Source: Nothophaeocryptopus gaeumannii (Eukaryota > Ascomycota > Dothideomycetes > Mycosphaerellales > Mycosphaerellaceae). Taken from it: a DNA stretch of 64,000 nt. Made by a program: the position numbers and the translations under genes. Numbering within the stretch: the stretch's first letter is position 1; every line of letters starts with the position of its first letter. The notes beneath the pieces are model-generated. The model had not been told where the DNA came from. It saw only the letters and a program-made list of their open reading frames with translations, and did no database searches. The stretch spans positions 248,001 through 312,000 of the forward strand of contig JASISA010000041.1 of assembly GCA_031771865.1 (NCBI GenBank), written 5' to 3'. Shown piece by piece: positions 25,601-33,894 of this stretch.

Positions 25601-27239
25601 CCAGACAGTCCTGCAAATTGCCTCGGTAACGCGGTCCCAAACGATAGTGAACAGCCACAAACTCGTCTGTCAAAGGCACCGCGTAAAGGTGCGCATTGGC
25701 GAGAGACCACTTGGACTGGTACTCGACGGGCGTCGGTGTGCTAGCAACGCCTTGAGTGGTACCGAAAAAGGCCTGGACAGGCTTGGAACGGCGCTGACCG
25801 TTCGAAGATGCCCGCTCGGATTTCTCATCGGGTACATCTGGATAGATGCACTTTCGCTGTTCAGCAAAATTGCCATTGACATATAAGGAAGCGATGCTCT
25901 GGCTCGAATCCGTGGAACTCTTCCGCTGTGCCAAGGCGATATGATACCATTGGCCGGGCTGGAAGCGCGTGGATTGGAAGCGAACGCTGGGATTGGAAGC
26001 TCGTACTGAGGTTTGGAGAATCAGTTGTTGGCTGTCCTTCTCCAGATACATCAAGATGAAGCAAGATTGGCCGGAGTCAAACGCTCCGAACAAAGTTGTA
26101 TGGGACGAAGGGTCAAACTTGTCGATACGAACCCACGCCGCGAGAGTATAGCCAACAGGAGGAGGGAAAGTCCAGCGAAGACTGGGCACTTCAATAGCAG
26201 AGTAGCCAATCCGTCCCAAGTCGAACTGGATGAAGGAAGGCTCTTTTGAGCTGCGCAGTAAGGAAAGAAGTGTCTGCCGCGCGAAATCCGAGTCGGCAGC
26301 TCGCCTGAAAAGTAAAGCTAGATCATCAAGTGTGTTGAGGCCATATTGCCCAACAAGTAGAATCAAATCGTTGAGCTCTCTTTCCAGGAAGTCGTCAGAC
26401 TTTGCTCTGGTCGCAGCTGCGCGCAAGTAATCTTGCAGGATACCAGTCTGCCAGAGAACTACTTGGTTGCGTGTGCTACGCTTTGCAAGTTCGACAGTGA
26501 CGTCGAGGCTCGCAGTGACCAGCCTGCTGAGTACCGCACCTTCGCTCGCCTTTGCCGCATCTCGTGCACCAAGCACTAGTCTCAAGAAGATGGCGCATCC
26601 GTAGGCATGCTCAACAGTAGGGGCGGATTCCGTGTTGAGGAAAGACGTGACATTGGAGTCGGCATTCTGTATATGCTCAGAGACGGTGCTGTATGATGGC
26701 AAGCACAGCGCAAATCCGAGCAAGCTGTCGTACAGCGAGGCAAGGTTCTGCGCGAGGTGCTCATTCACAGGAGGCTCCAAAAGACGTGCTTGAATTGATG
26801 CAAATGAGTGTTGCAAAGCAAGCCATCCGTCGAGGTGGTCGTTGAAGTAGCGCTCATTTCCAGGATGCTCGTGAAGGGCCTCGCTTAGAAGCTGCAGGAG
26901 TACTTTCGCAGTCCGTTGAAAGCAGGCAAGAGCCTGTTCCTGCGCATCATCGTTATCATGCGGCGAGGAAAGACGAGGGGAGACTCCGCGAAGTACTTCA
27001 AGTACTCTGTCGAAGCCGCCTCCGTGCCGGAATGTATCCTTTGCGGGGGAGTGCTGAGCGAGGTCCTGCCGCAGTTTGTCCGCAGAGTCGGCGACGCGCT
27101 GGAATTCGCCAACAGTCGAGGTACCAGAGTGCAGGAAGAGCTGTCGGACGAGGGCAGCAGTATCGGTGGACTGCTCATCTGCATTCAAGGCTCTGGATGA
27201 AGACCTCAGCCGACCGGGTTGGCCCACGCGCAAGGCCAT
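19623..27239 (-). CDS. BEACH-domain WD40 protein (neurobeachin/Bph1-like)
   Basis: A very large scaffold (about 2,538 residues from ATG 27239) of the BEACH family, whose members act in vacuole/lysosome traffic, membrane fission and autophagy. Apparently a single exon. Order of parts: a long helical N-terminus; a ConA-like lectin fold near residues 340-560 (YTLAAWVRIDKFDPS); an armadillo-like scaffold; a PH-BEACH segment near 1,750-1,870; the BEACH core from about 1,940 (SNFQYLMLVNTMAGRTFND, VFPWVLADYTS, FHYGTHYSSAMIV, LTPEFFYLPEFL); and C-terminal WD40 repeats ending WRWECVVRGG. The open frame extends upstream of 27239 without an ATG (a GTG lies at 27278), so a short upstream coding exon cannot be excluded. 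The only BEACH gene in the window. Confidence 0.93.
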   Translation of the reverse strand: MALRVGQPGRLRSSSRALNADEQSTDTAALVRQLFLHSGTSTVGEFQRVADSADKLRQDLAQHSPAKDTFRHGGGFDRVLEVLRGVSPRLSSPHDNDDAQEQALACFQRTAKVLLQLLSEALHEHPGNERYFNDHLDGWLALQHSFASIQARLLEPPVNEHLAQNLASLYDSLLGFALCLPSYSTVSEHIQNADSNVTSFLNTESAPTVEHAYGCAIFLRLVLGARDAAKASEGAVLSRLVTASLDVTVELAKRSTRNQVVLWQTGILQDYLRAAATRAKSDDFLERELNDLILLVGQYGLNTLDDLALLFRRAADSDFARQTLLSLLRSSKEPSFIQFDLGRIGYSAIEVPSLRWTFPPPVGYTLAAWVRIDKFDPSSHTTLFGAFDSGQSCFILMYLEKDSQQLILQTSVRASNPSVRFQSTRFQPGQWYHIALAQRKSSTDSSQSIASLYVNGNFAEQRKCIYPDVPDEKSERASSNGQRRSKPVQAFFGTTQGVASTPTPVEYQSKWSLANAHLYAVPLTDEFVAVHYRLGPRYRGNLQDCLGPLLTYRASSELNRYNETLHPDKTDKSDIVTASEGRGSEVVPESRLYLAIDPGVIVDFNSRAARDHSLKFELDNKVLPRYHQLRQNARAVAVNTAVPSLNEAFGRSYGTGILSGDPVVVLPRPLDDATWCLSGSLAVLMQPLEAASSKTAFLQAVQIFFECVMDNWRVSEAMEKGYGYGMLCMIIREKLGFESGYSQSSPRKPASMLTLEDRQSLPRDLLELILVSIGYNKESPGDSMLVNPMAYRFLLVDFDTWRRCDLGTQRLYYTQFVRLVTGNRHGVFNSRRLVRMRTVKRLIEALKCEDVSEEAAGFMMQSIKALLDSNVGQNAYRDLAMFVAWGLQDERAMPTATVRSFASTVSLRQKIGSWSRKATTGSRPSTPGGYTAASSKPGLSRFELAVLVLRLLAGITNDENSTSSIRRFNKTVPNRWLLHVLSETDVRVVELTLTIISQAMSSLGSEFKAPFIDRNGGFITLRHRLKPFWKSPAIWTLVLAIFLGRSFPLSWLTQEFGAFHLVEILSVDDATTVHNPEMLPTIFTMLEAGLRTVARDDAPVVDTEAKILKNVIQFLGELYDRSSAFRDFAVSSRYLQEILFVLFPLLAGTDRLSADTELQSEALSFKGEEVIMRPHSNSVGERPPSVRSLDLNSGKSGKRTPSPMAANRVQAPKRISSFVLVNDRLSAPPAQFSAPMAPKAAAPIKINVTNTLVESLLELAITLFIDQVCYKDKFSGIGFFLRVPPGFKEHQAYFESYVLVHALSQLSSHLRLSQTLLAETRVLTNLARYTQHMAEAVSEGWFIDGAQPLLDFTGEILELLQQPEVANLKSVRLCSESIKSIRVVFLKAILWRLSELNEDASETDVGLFLSKMTYWQTILFSPENNESLFTRLICYLLYHKLVSNVESVRLAAARLWRIVLVQKPTETATMLTNTMGSEQRHLSTGFMKLVSMDGEDFLAWIDNNRSTLDSVFNLSLSKPWDDFVQNENRSSEETTKNRLNKRREKLKQWQTEENTSDDFVHQYEVSTSHWRANVHAQERIKLQRALQDHHESVNQLLTAFAKIERLIRQPCGLDPAPIARWQLDDTEAACRMRMRVVPDTNEQKHTFQPKRKPSQRSPNPKLALNTHIANNSVSDNIASPLPITPSAPVPPGATDGSSEQTLEPRARSASISNSQLLEGGFEMVDDPKEDEDGLIEDKNRKVMTSLQPRDQVQQLYNISRIIGLEACEGLLVIGQKCLYMQDNFFQRSDGEIVSVAQAPEDERDPYVQLISGKDVGSQRTEHSIGDQETRHWAWLEVLSVSKRRFLLRDVAVEVFFTDGRSYLITCMLSKVRDDLYTAIINRAPHVHSTSAVASEDAWRLDTLRNPEEAPKNLGSKFGSLFNSGPTHAATKKWQRGEMSNFQYLMLVNTMAGRTFNDLTQYPVFPWVLADYTSDELDLDNPKSFRDFSKPMGCQTPAREAEYKDRYKQFAEMGDQNAPAFHYGTHYSSAMIVSSYLIRLQPFVQSYLLLQGGSFDHADRLFDSIEKAWTSAARDTMSDVRELTPEFFYLPEFLTNINKYDFGAKQVTGELVSDVKLPKWAHGDPQIFIAKHRDALESPYVSQHLPEWIDLIFGYKQRGEAAIEATNVFNHLSYAGAKDLDKIYDRVEQVATIGIIHSFGQTPHQVFQKQHAYREPDRQAEPKLDTLAETLVRLPEPDMNIGEKVSDFTSGPGRILASGPCHLNVLPDCNRVMRWGFADHSLRFSSSHSKRSLGLYENTHVGPITTATFVDSKTLVTGGQDCTIGVWKITASRDIIEISPLTYLFGHRTAVTVLAASRIFSTLLSVSADGHVLIWGLNRHNCIRVLLPPGGPPIQAARMSNVSGHILLCRGDTALLYTLNGRLLVEQKLCERDDEEILCCSFYEGAGNEYLERELIFTGHAHGLVNVWTLTTLSDGEWVLLLVKRMQQNPERVGMGPPPAGITAVLPCAREVYTGDEEGNVWRWECVVRGGSAVNGRGR

Positions 27240-27989
27240 TCTCGCGGTCGGGGACGGAGCTGGAGCGTGACTAGACACGGACGTCTCATGCTGAAGCTCC
27301 TGGCCGGCAGACGCATTGATGAGCCATACGGTACCAGACGCTCAGCTGGCCATTCTGTGCAACAGGCAAGTTTGAATTGGTACTGGCGGGCGTCGGGAAG
27401 GGTTGTCAGTTGGTGGGAGTGGTGATATGCGTGCTATTCTTTGTTTCGAGGTCCGGTCCGGCAGCTGCGGAGGTCAGTGTTGGTCTTGGCGGAGTTGGGT
27501 GTTTCGCTTCGCCTCGCCTCGCCTCGGAAGCGGGAGCGATCCTAACAGAAACGCGACTGGAGCTTTCAATCTGCACGGGAAGGGAAGGGAATGCAAGGCA
27601 ATGCAGAGTGCTTCAGGCAAATCCTCCTTCTCCTTCAAATGTTGAGCAGTTCAGTCTTATCAGCGTGCTGGTTCAAGTGACTTGTCGTTGGATGCCTGGA
27701 TCCGAAACATTCATCAGTCAAGCGTTTGTCTGGGTGGTCCGTGGTCCGTGAGCCACTGGTCATAGGGTCAAGTGAGAGGCGTCACCGGCGGCAACCTCCA
27801 CGAATCCACCCAACCCCCAGCTTGCAGCTTGCATCAGAGCTCTTATCTCTCACGCGCGACTACACCCTCCGTCAACACCTCGACTCCCACCCACCTCCTC
27901 CATCTCCTACCTCTTCTTCTTCATCATCTTCCCATCGTCGACTGTAGCATCAACCATCGGCTACAGTCCCTTGTGCATCACCAACCACC
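27240..27989. promoter_or_regulatory. Divergent intergenic region, BEACH gene / subtilisin
   Basis: About 750 bases between two start codons on opposite strands. The right end just before the subtilisin ATG is pyrimidine-rich (CTCCTCCATCTCCTACCTCTT), typical of the start region of strongly expressed fungal genes, and the ATG context is CACCATGAAG, close to the fungal consensus. Confidence 0.4.
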
Positions 27990-29645
27990 ATGAAGGGCCT
28001 CCTCGGACTGGCCCTGCCCCTGCTGGCATCGGCGTCGCCTGTGCTCGTTGACTCGATCCACAATGAGGCTGCCCCAGTCATCTCCTCCACCAACGCAAAG
28101 GAGATCCCAGACAGCTACATGATCAAGTTCAAGAAGCATGTCACCACAAACCTCGCCGCTCAGCACCATGACTGGGTGTCGGACCTCCACACCTCCACCC
28201 AGAAGGCGAAGACAGAGCTGAGGAAGCGCGGACAGACACCCATGGTTGATGACATCTTCCAGGGTGTCAAGCATACCTACAACATTGCTGGCAGCCTCAT
28301 GGGCTACTCTGGACACTTCGACGAGCATGTCATTGAGCAGATTCGTCGACACCCTGATGTGAGTAACACTAGGCAGCCACTATACGCGCATGCGTCGAGC
28401 TTTAGTATAGCTTCCGATAAGGAACAGCAGCTAACAACCTTTCTCTCCGCAGGTCGAACTCATCGAAAAGGACCAAGAAGTTCACACTCTGAGCTCCAGC
28501 GATCCAGATATCGAGAAGAACGCTCCATGGGGTCTCGCACGCATCTCCCACCGCGATAGCTTGTCCTTCGGCACCTTCAACAAGTACATCTACGCCGACG
28601 ACGGCGGTGAGGGTGTTGATGTCTATATCATTGATACCGGCACCAACACTGACCACGTCGACTTCGAGGGCCGCGCATCGTGGGGTAAGACCATCCCACA
28701 GGGCGATGCTGATGAGGATGGAAACGGACACGGCACTCACTGCTCTGGCACTGTCGCTGGTAAGAAGTACGGTGTCGCCAAGAAGGCTCATATCAAGGTA
28801 AACACTCCCCAATCTGCAAGCGCCGACTGCTGGCTAACGTAAAACAGGCCGTCAAGGTGCTGCGCTCTAACGGCTCCGGCTCCATGTCCGACGTCGTCAA
28901 GGGTGTCGAGTTTGCTGCCGAGTCACACAGCGAGCAGGTCTCTATCGCTAAGAAGGGTAAGAGGAAGGGCTTCAAGGGCTCTGCTGCCAACATGAGCTTG
29001 GGTGGTGGCAAGTCCTCCATCCTTGACCAGGCTGTCAACGCCGCTGTGGAGGTTGGCATTCACTTCGCCGTCGCTGCCGGAAACGACAATGCCGACTCCT
29101 GCAACTACTCTCCAGCCGCTGCTGAGAACGCCGTCACTGTTGGTGCCAGCACTCTTGCTGACGAGCGTGCCTACTTCTCCAACTACGGCAAGTGCAACGA
29201 CATCTTCGCCCCAGGTCTTAACATCCAGTCTACCTGGATCGGCAGCAAGTACGCCATCAACACCATCTCCGGTACCTCAATGGCCTCTCCTCACATTGCT
29301 GGTCTCCTCGCCTACCTGCTTTCCCTCCAGCCGGCCAAGGACTCCGCTTATGCTGTCGCCGACATCACCCCCAAGAAGCTGAAGGCCAACCTCATCTCTA
29401 TTGGTACGACTGGCGCCCTTAGCGACGTCCCAAGCAACACCGAAAACATCCTTGCCTGGAACGGCGGTGGAGTGTCCAACCTTACCGACATCATTGAGAA
29501 GGGTGGCTACGAGGTCAAGCAGGCCGAGAAGAAGCCAGTCGATCTCTCGGAGAAGACGACCGAGATCGTTGAGAAGCTCGAGGAGCTCGAGCACAAGCTT
29601 GAGAACGACGTCGAGGACTTCCTCCGCCAGATCAAGAGCGAGTAA
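27990..29645 (+). CDS. Subtilisin-like serine protease, vacuolar proteinase B type
   Basis: A secretory-pathway endopeptidase of family S8A, most like fungal vacuolar proteinase B. Exons 27990-28358, 28453-28797, 28848-29645 (503 residues). The intron ends are GTGAGT...CCGCAG and GTAAAC...AACAG, both phase 0. Parts: signal peptide (MKGLLGLALPLLASASP), an I9 propeptide (about residues 40-125), then the mature domain starting near NAPWGLARISH. The catalytic triad is complete: DTGTNTDH, GNGHGTHCSGT, GTSMASPHIAG, with the oxyanion Asn in AAGNDNAD. After the catalytic domain a Glu/Lys/Leu-rich tail of about 45 residues could form a helix. The strong start context suggests high expression. Known relatives include conserved fungal allergens; that is family knowledge only. 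Confidence 0.95.
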
Positions 29646-30122
29646 GGAATACCTGACGATAACCATCATTGGCCATGCCCGACATGTGTGGACAGACGCA
29701 ATGTATCAAGTGGAAGAGTTTTCGGAATGATCTTAGGATAACGAGTGTCAGCGCGACGGAAAAGAGTCGCCGCTGCTTTGCATGATTGATCGGCAGGGCA
29801 TTTGTTGTATACCTCTGGGAAGGTGCTACGCGCAGTTTAGACTCTTGTGTATGAGAACGAATGTCTTCTTTTTGTTTCCTACTGCAGTCTCATTCGCGCC
29901 ATATTCATCTGGTTGCAAGCAAGCAATGACCGAGCTCGACGGAAGATGACCTGAGGCACCGACTTCGGCTTCGTCGGTCTCAATTGCCGCGCGTCAAACG
30001 CCGACATCGCGTTTCGACTTCAATTGTCAGAGTGATGAGCTTCCTGCACGCTCTGCGGCTCCAACATTCGCATCAAGATGGATTGAATTAATTGGTCAGC
30101 ACTCACTCGTCCCTTCTCAAAC
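29646..30122. other. 3' flank of subtilisin gene, nothing else seen
   Basis: Holds the subtilisin 3' untranslated region and the downstream flank of the aldolase remnant. No gene. Confidence 0.4.
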
Positions 30123-30378
30123 TCACAACGAATTGGAAATCGCCTCCATGGCCGCTACCTGTTTACTCATGGCTCCCATCAAGAGAGCGATATCTCGTCC
30201 AGCCATTGCGAAACGGATACTGGAATTTCCCTTTCAGAGTACTTCTAAAAGATCGGGTCTGGGTTCGAGACCTCCTAGACCGATGAAGATTTTCATGTCA
30301 TTGGTGGAGGCCTTCTTGGCTGCGGAGGCGATGCGGGTGATGGTGGTGTGGAAGAGGGGGGAGTCGTATTGGTTTGGT

Positions 30379-30400
30379 CAGGGGTCTTGTTGGTCCGGTA
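30379..30400 (+). repeat. Left terminal inverted repeat of the hAT element
   Basis: Twenty-two bases starting CAGGGGTCTTG and ending GTCCGGTA. Matches the right end perfectly over 21 bases; similarity continues more loosely inward (TAGATGGTA against GGTATGGTA). Confidence 0.9.
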
Positions 30401-30497
30401 TAGATGGTAGAACCTGGTTATTGGTAACCAATAGTATAGTCAGTAGGGCAATCACATGCTTACCGGTCAATATGGTAGCTGGTGAGTAAATGCTACC

Positions 30498-30513
30498 GGT
30501 AACCATGGTTACC
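30498..30513. repeat. Perfect 16-bp palindrome inside the hAT left arm
   Basis: GGTAACCATGGTTACC. Related GGTAACC-type words occur nearby (30423, TTGGTAACCAATAG) and near the right end (33222, GGTAACCAACGG), so this looks like a family of subterminal motifs that a hAT transposase might bind. Confidence 0.6.
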
Positions 30514-30665
30514 AACTTCCTATCTCGGTATCCATTGCGCAGCCAGTCGGCATACTCGCCGGCGCCAAGGGCGGTACGCGTATGGGAAAAATCGACGCGT
30601 TTTCGCCGTGAATGTATCCAATCTTCCCATCTCTTTACCAATATCTCATACTGTCGTATCTCGCC

Positions 30666-33103
30666 ATGCCCAGCGTGTTGTCGTGGCTAGGTGTTGGTAG
30701 CTCTGAAGCTACTATCGTCTTATGCGAACAGAACCCCAATTACTGCGCCTCTTCTCATCCGGATACCTTCGAGCTTAGAAAGACCGAGTATGCGCGCCTC
30801 AAGAAGCATCAACAAGGTGTTGGTGAGGATCGAAAGACATGGAGTCCAGCCTGGCAGTTTGGCGAAGCGCTGCTGCGTTCGGATAACGTGCGGGTATACT
30901 ACTGCTATCTCTGCGAAAAAGAAGGCCGGCATCAGCAGTTGAACGTCTTGAATGGAACTCGAGGCGCTCTACATCACCTGTCTCAACACCACAGCATTAA
31001 TAGCAAGGGCGAGAAAGTCGTGAAGTCCAGCGGCAGTCAGCAAACGATCGAGAGCGCTCAGGACTTTCATACCCTAGTAACGAAGACTCATTACAACGAG
31101 TTCAAGTCCGCGTTGTTGCTGTGGGTTGTGTACTGCCAGATCGCCTTCAACATGGTCGAGAACCAGTACTTTCGCGAGCTCATAATGCTCCTCAACCCAG
31201 CTATTGGACTGCTGCTACCGGCCGCAGCCTCGACGATTCGGAAGTGGATTCTCTACGAGTATAACTCCTTCGTGTTGAAGCTCACGGGGGAGCTGGCATC
31301 GGCGCTGAGTGACGTTCACGTATCTTTCGATCTCTGGACGAGCCCAGGCGCTTCGGGTTTGGCGATTATGGCGATCTACGCGCACTATATCGACGAGGGC
31401 GGAAAGAAGAGGTCTCGGTTGCTGGCTTTTCGACGGATGCTTGGAGAGCACAGTGGCGACAACCAAGGGGCGCTCCTACTGTTAGTGATCAAGGAGTTCA
31501 AGCTACAAAAGAAGATAGGATACTTCATCTCGGATAACGCGAAGTCGAACGATGTCGCCGTCTCCTACGTGTGTAAGAAGCTCTGGCCGAACATGAATGA
31601 GAAGCAGATCAAGCAGCGCCGTCTACGATGTCTTGGACACATTATAAACCTCGTTGCCAGAGCTCTCATCATGGGCAAAGGTGCTGGCAAAGCACTGACC
31701 GATCTTGAAGCGAAAATCGGCAAAGGCGCTTTCGAGGCTGTGGATCTGTTCTGGCGCGGTCGCGGAGCAGTTGGAAAGCTCCATAATATCATCCGCTATA
31801 TTCGGTCGTCGCCACAGAGGTTGGAGGCGTTTGCTGCAATCAAGATGGGTGGAAAATGGTCGAAATACAATGTGCTTAAGGTAAGTAAGTTCAGAAGCTC
31901 GAAAGTTGAGGATCGTGCACCCGCGCTCAGCGGACTCCGGTCCACTGTGTCCAGAGTGTTTGGTTGGCTAACCCGCACGCGTTAAACACGGCGCTGGCGG
32001 CGACTAAGCCAAATCAAGTGTCGCTCTTTTCGATGACGATTTCTATACCGCAAGGCACCTCCGAGCTTCACATGCTAATTCTACAACTTCAGCTTGTTCT
32101 CAACAACGCCACGCGCTGGAACTCCTTCTTTTACATGATTCAACGAGCCAAGGACGTCGAGAAGCGCATCACCAAGTTCTGCCGTGACTACAGGAAGCAT
32201 CTCGACAAGAACGAGGCCGCAAAGCTGCTCAGAGATTCGCTCGAACCAACCGAGTGGAAGCAACTTTATAAGGTCGAAGATATCCTGAAGATATTTGAGA
32301 CAGCTACTATAAGAACAGAGGGCAACCAGTCTTTCTATTTCGAATGGTACCAGACACTGACATGGCTGCTAGAAGTCCTCTGTAATCAGAAGGATGAACT
32401 CGCCAGCACTGGCGTCAGAGACACGACCTACAAGTACCTATCCGAATGCTGCGAACACAGCTGGCTGAAGGCTGAGAAGTACTTTAAACTCTGCGACGAC
32501 ATGCCCATGGTTTACGCCGCCATCGTCCTCAATCCGACCCTCAAGCTTTCATGGTTCCAGGCATTATGGTTCGAGAAAGAGCAGCTGGAGTATGTCGAAC
32601 AAGTGAAGGACATGGTCACCGAGATATGGCGCGTCAGCTACAAGCCAGCATGGTCACCTGGCGCTGTAAACACGAGCTTTGAATCAGATTCACTGCACGG
32701 ACAACTATGGGCTTGGAAGCGTAGAAAGCTCACTACTAATACTGCCGTAACAGCTGAAGTCGATGCCTTGGAGTACTACCTTTCGACAGACATTGTTCCG
32801 CATATCGAGAGCTCACCAGACGATGCTCCTTTCGACGCTCTACAATACTGGCTTGACCGTGTTCAGTCGCAGCCGGCATTAGCGAAGTTTGCACTCGATA
32901 CACTCGCAATCCCCAATATGAGCGATGACTGTGAACGAAGCTTTAGCGCCGGCCGAGACCTTATCGATTATAAGCGATCCAGACTACTCAGCAACATCAT
33001 TGAAGCGTGTATGTGTCTACGAGACTGGTGGGGACCCCGCAGCCTAAACACAAGGATAAAGAGGGCATACTGCTGGCTGCGTTTGACGAGGAAGATTAGA
33101 TAG
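30666..33103 (+). CDS. hAT transposase, one intron
   Basis: Catalyses excision and integration of the surrounding element. Exon 1 about 30666-31880, intron 31881-32092 (GTAAGT...CTTCAG, in phase), exon 2 32093-33103; about 740 residues. The N-terminus has a Cys/His pattern (YYCYLCEKEGRHQQL, HHLSQHHSI) that reads as a BED-type zinc finger. Catalytic-region landmarks: SFDLWTSPGASGLAIMAIYA, GYFISDNAKSND, RLRCLGHIINLVARA, then NATRWNSFFYMI at the splice join. The C-terminal dimerisation domain reads LAIPNMSDDCERSFSAGRDL...KRSRLLSNIIEACMCLRDWW. Downstream of DWW another frame encodes an acidic tail that also contains a stop, so the last few dozen codons may be frameshifted. The core appears intact. 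Confidence 0.9.
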
Positions 33104-33295
33104 TTGAGGACTTCAAGACGGCTGAGGACCTGCTGATAAATGAGGATATTGCTGATGTCGTGAACAACAACCAGGGCGACGACGAGGTCGAATAGATGGC
33201 TATATTCACCTACAATAAGTCGGTAACCAACGGTATAGATGGTATGATCACATGCTAAACTTGGTCAGTATGGTAGGAGGCCTTATTACCATACC

Positions 33296-33316
33296 TACCG
33301 GACCAACAAGACCCCT
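33296..33316 (-). repeat. Right terminal inverted repeat of the hAT element
   Basis: TACCGGACC...AAGACCCCT, the reverse complement of the left end minus its outermost C. The terminal base may have been lost or may overlap the target duplication (next base is G). Confidence 0.9.
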
Positions 33317-33894
33317 GGTTTGGGATTCCGAGTCTACAGCGTAGTGATCAGTGAACGAAGCTGTGAAGATCGAGACAGAGGTAGGTAGGAGGGGGTTATG
33401 GGGAGGGAGGGAGGGAGAGCGTACTCCATACATAAATCCGCACATCCAATAAACAGCGCATCGATCCCCGGCACGGACGCTATGGCTTCGACATTCTCTA
33501 CTCCCTCGACGGTTTCGATCATCGGCGTGATAAGGACTGCGCCGTTGACGACTTCTGCGATGGTGGAGTATGACAATCTCGTCTCATACTGCGTCATTGC
33601 CGTGACCATAGTTACGGAGCGATGGCTCTGCACAAAACACCAGATATATAAGCTGACATTGGTCGACTAAATATGAGCAGTAGGGTGGGTGGGTGCAACA
33701 TACGAGTGGTGAAAATTTCGCCGCATTCACGCAAATCTTGGCTTGCTCGACGGTATTGACGTGCGGGACGATGATTGTTTGCGCGCCGGAGTCGAGGGAG
33801 CGGGAGATCCATTCGGGGGTGCAGGTGGGTACTACGACTGTAGGGCAGAAAGGTCTTCCGGACGTCCGCCTTGAGATCCCATACCTTTCTTCCA

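Larger units (their letters stand above)
30379..33316 (+). mobile_element. hAT-superfamily DNA transposon, near-complete
   Basis: A 2.94-kb element bounded by CAGGGGTCTTGTTGGTCCGG... and its inverted copy. The flanks share an 8-bp direct duplication with one mismatch, GGTTTGGT before the left end and GGTTTGGG after the right end, which fits the 8-bp target-site duplication of hAT elements. It contains one transposase gene with an intron and subterminal motifs. It lacks the TA-rich decay seen elsewhere, so it looks young or has escaped RIP. The insertion lies in a coding exon of a former aldolase gene. Confidence 0.9.
30123..33838 (-). pseudogene. HpcH/HpaI-family aldolase gene, split by a hAT insertion and otherwise decayed
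   Basis: Class II (metal-dependent) 2-keto-3-deoxy-sugar-acid/HpcH-type aldolase remnant. Upstream part on the minus strand: exon from about 33838 to 33704 (PEWISRSLDSGAQTIIVPHV), intron, exon 33627-33425 (GAVLITPMIETVEGVENVEA, GIDALFIGCADLCME), intron, then a 17-nt piece of an exon ending at 33317. The rest of that exon resumes at 30377-30123 beyond the transposon (YDSPLFHTTITRIASAAKK, then the RFAMAGRDIALL tail). Across the empty site the frame is continuous (LGIPNQYDSP). Damage: the 2.9-kb insertion, an in-frame TGA near 30235, and no recognisable N-terminal third upstream of 33838. Family members cleave hydroxy-keto acids in aromatic and sugar-acid catabolism. Confidence 0.82.

Noticed and set aside
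30133..30489. 118-codon plus-strand frame at the transposon left edge
   Set aside because: It is the complement of the aldolase 3' exon running into the transposon end.
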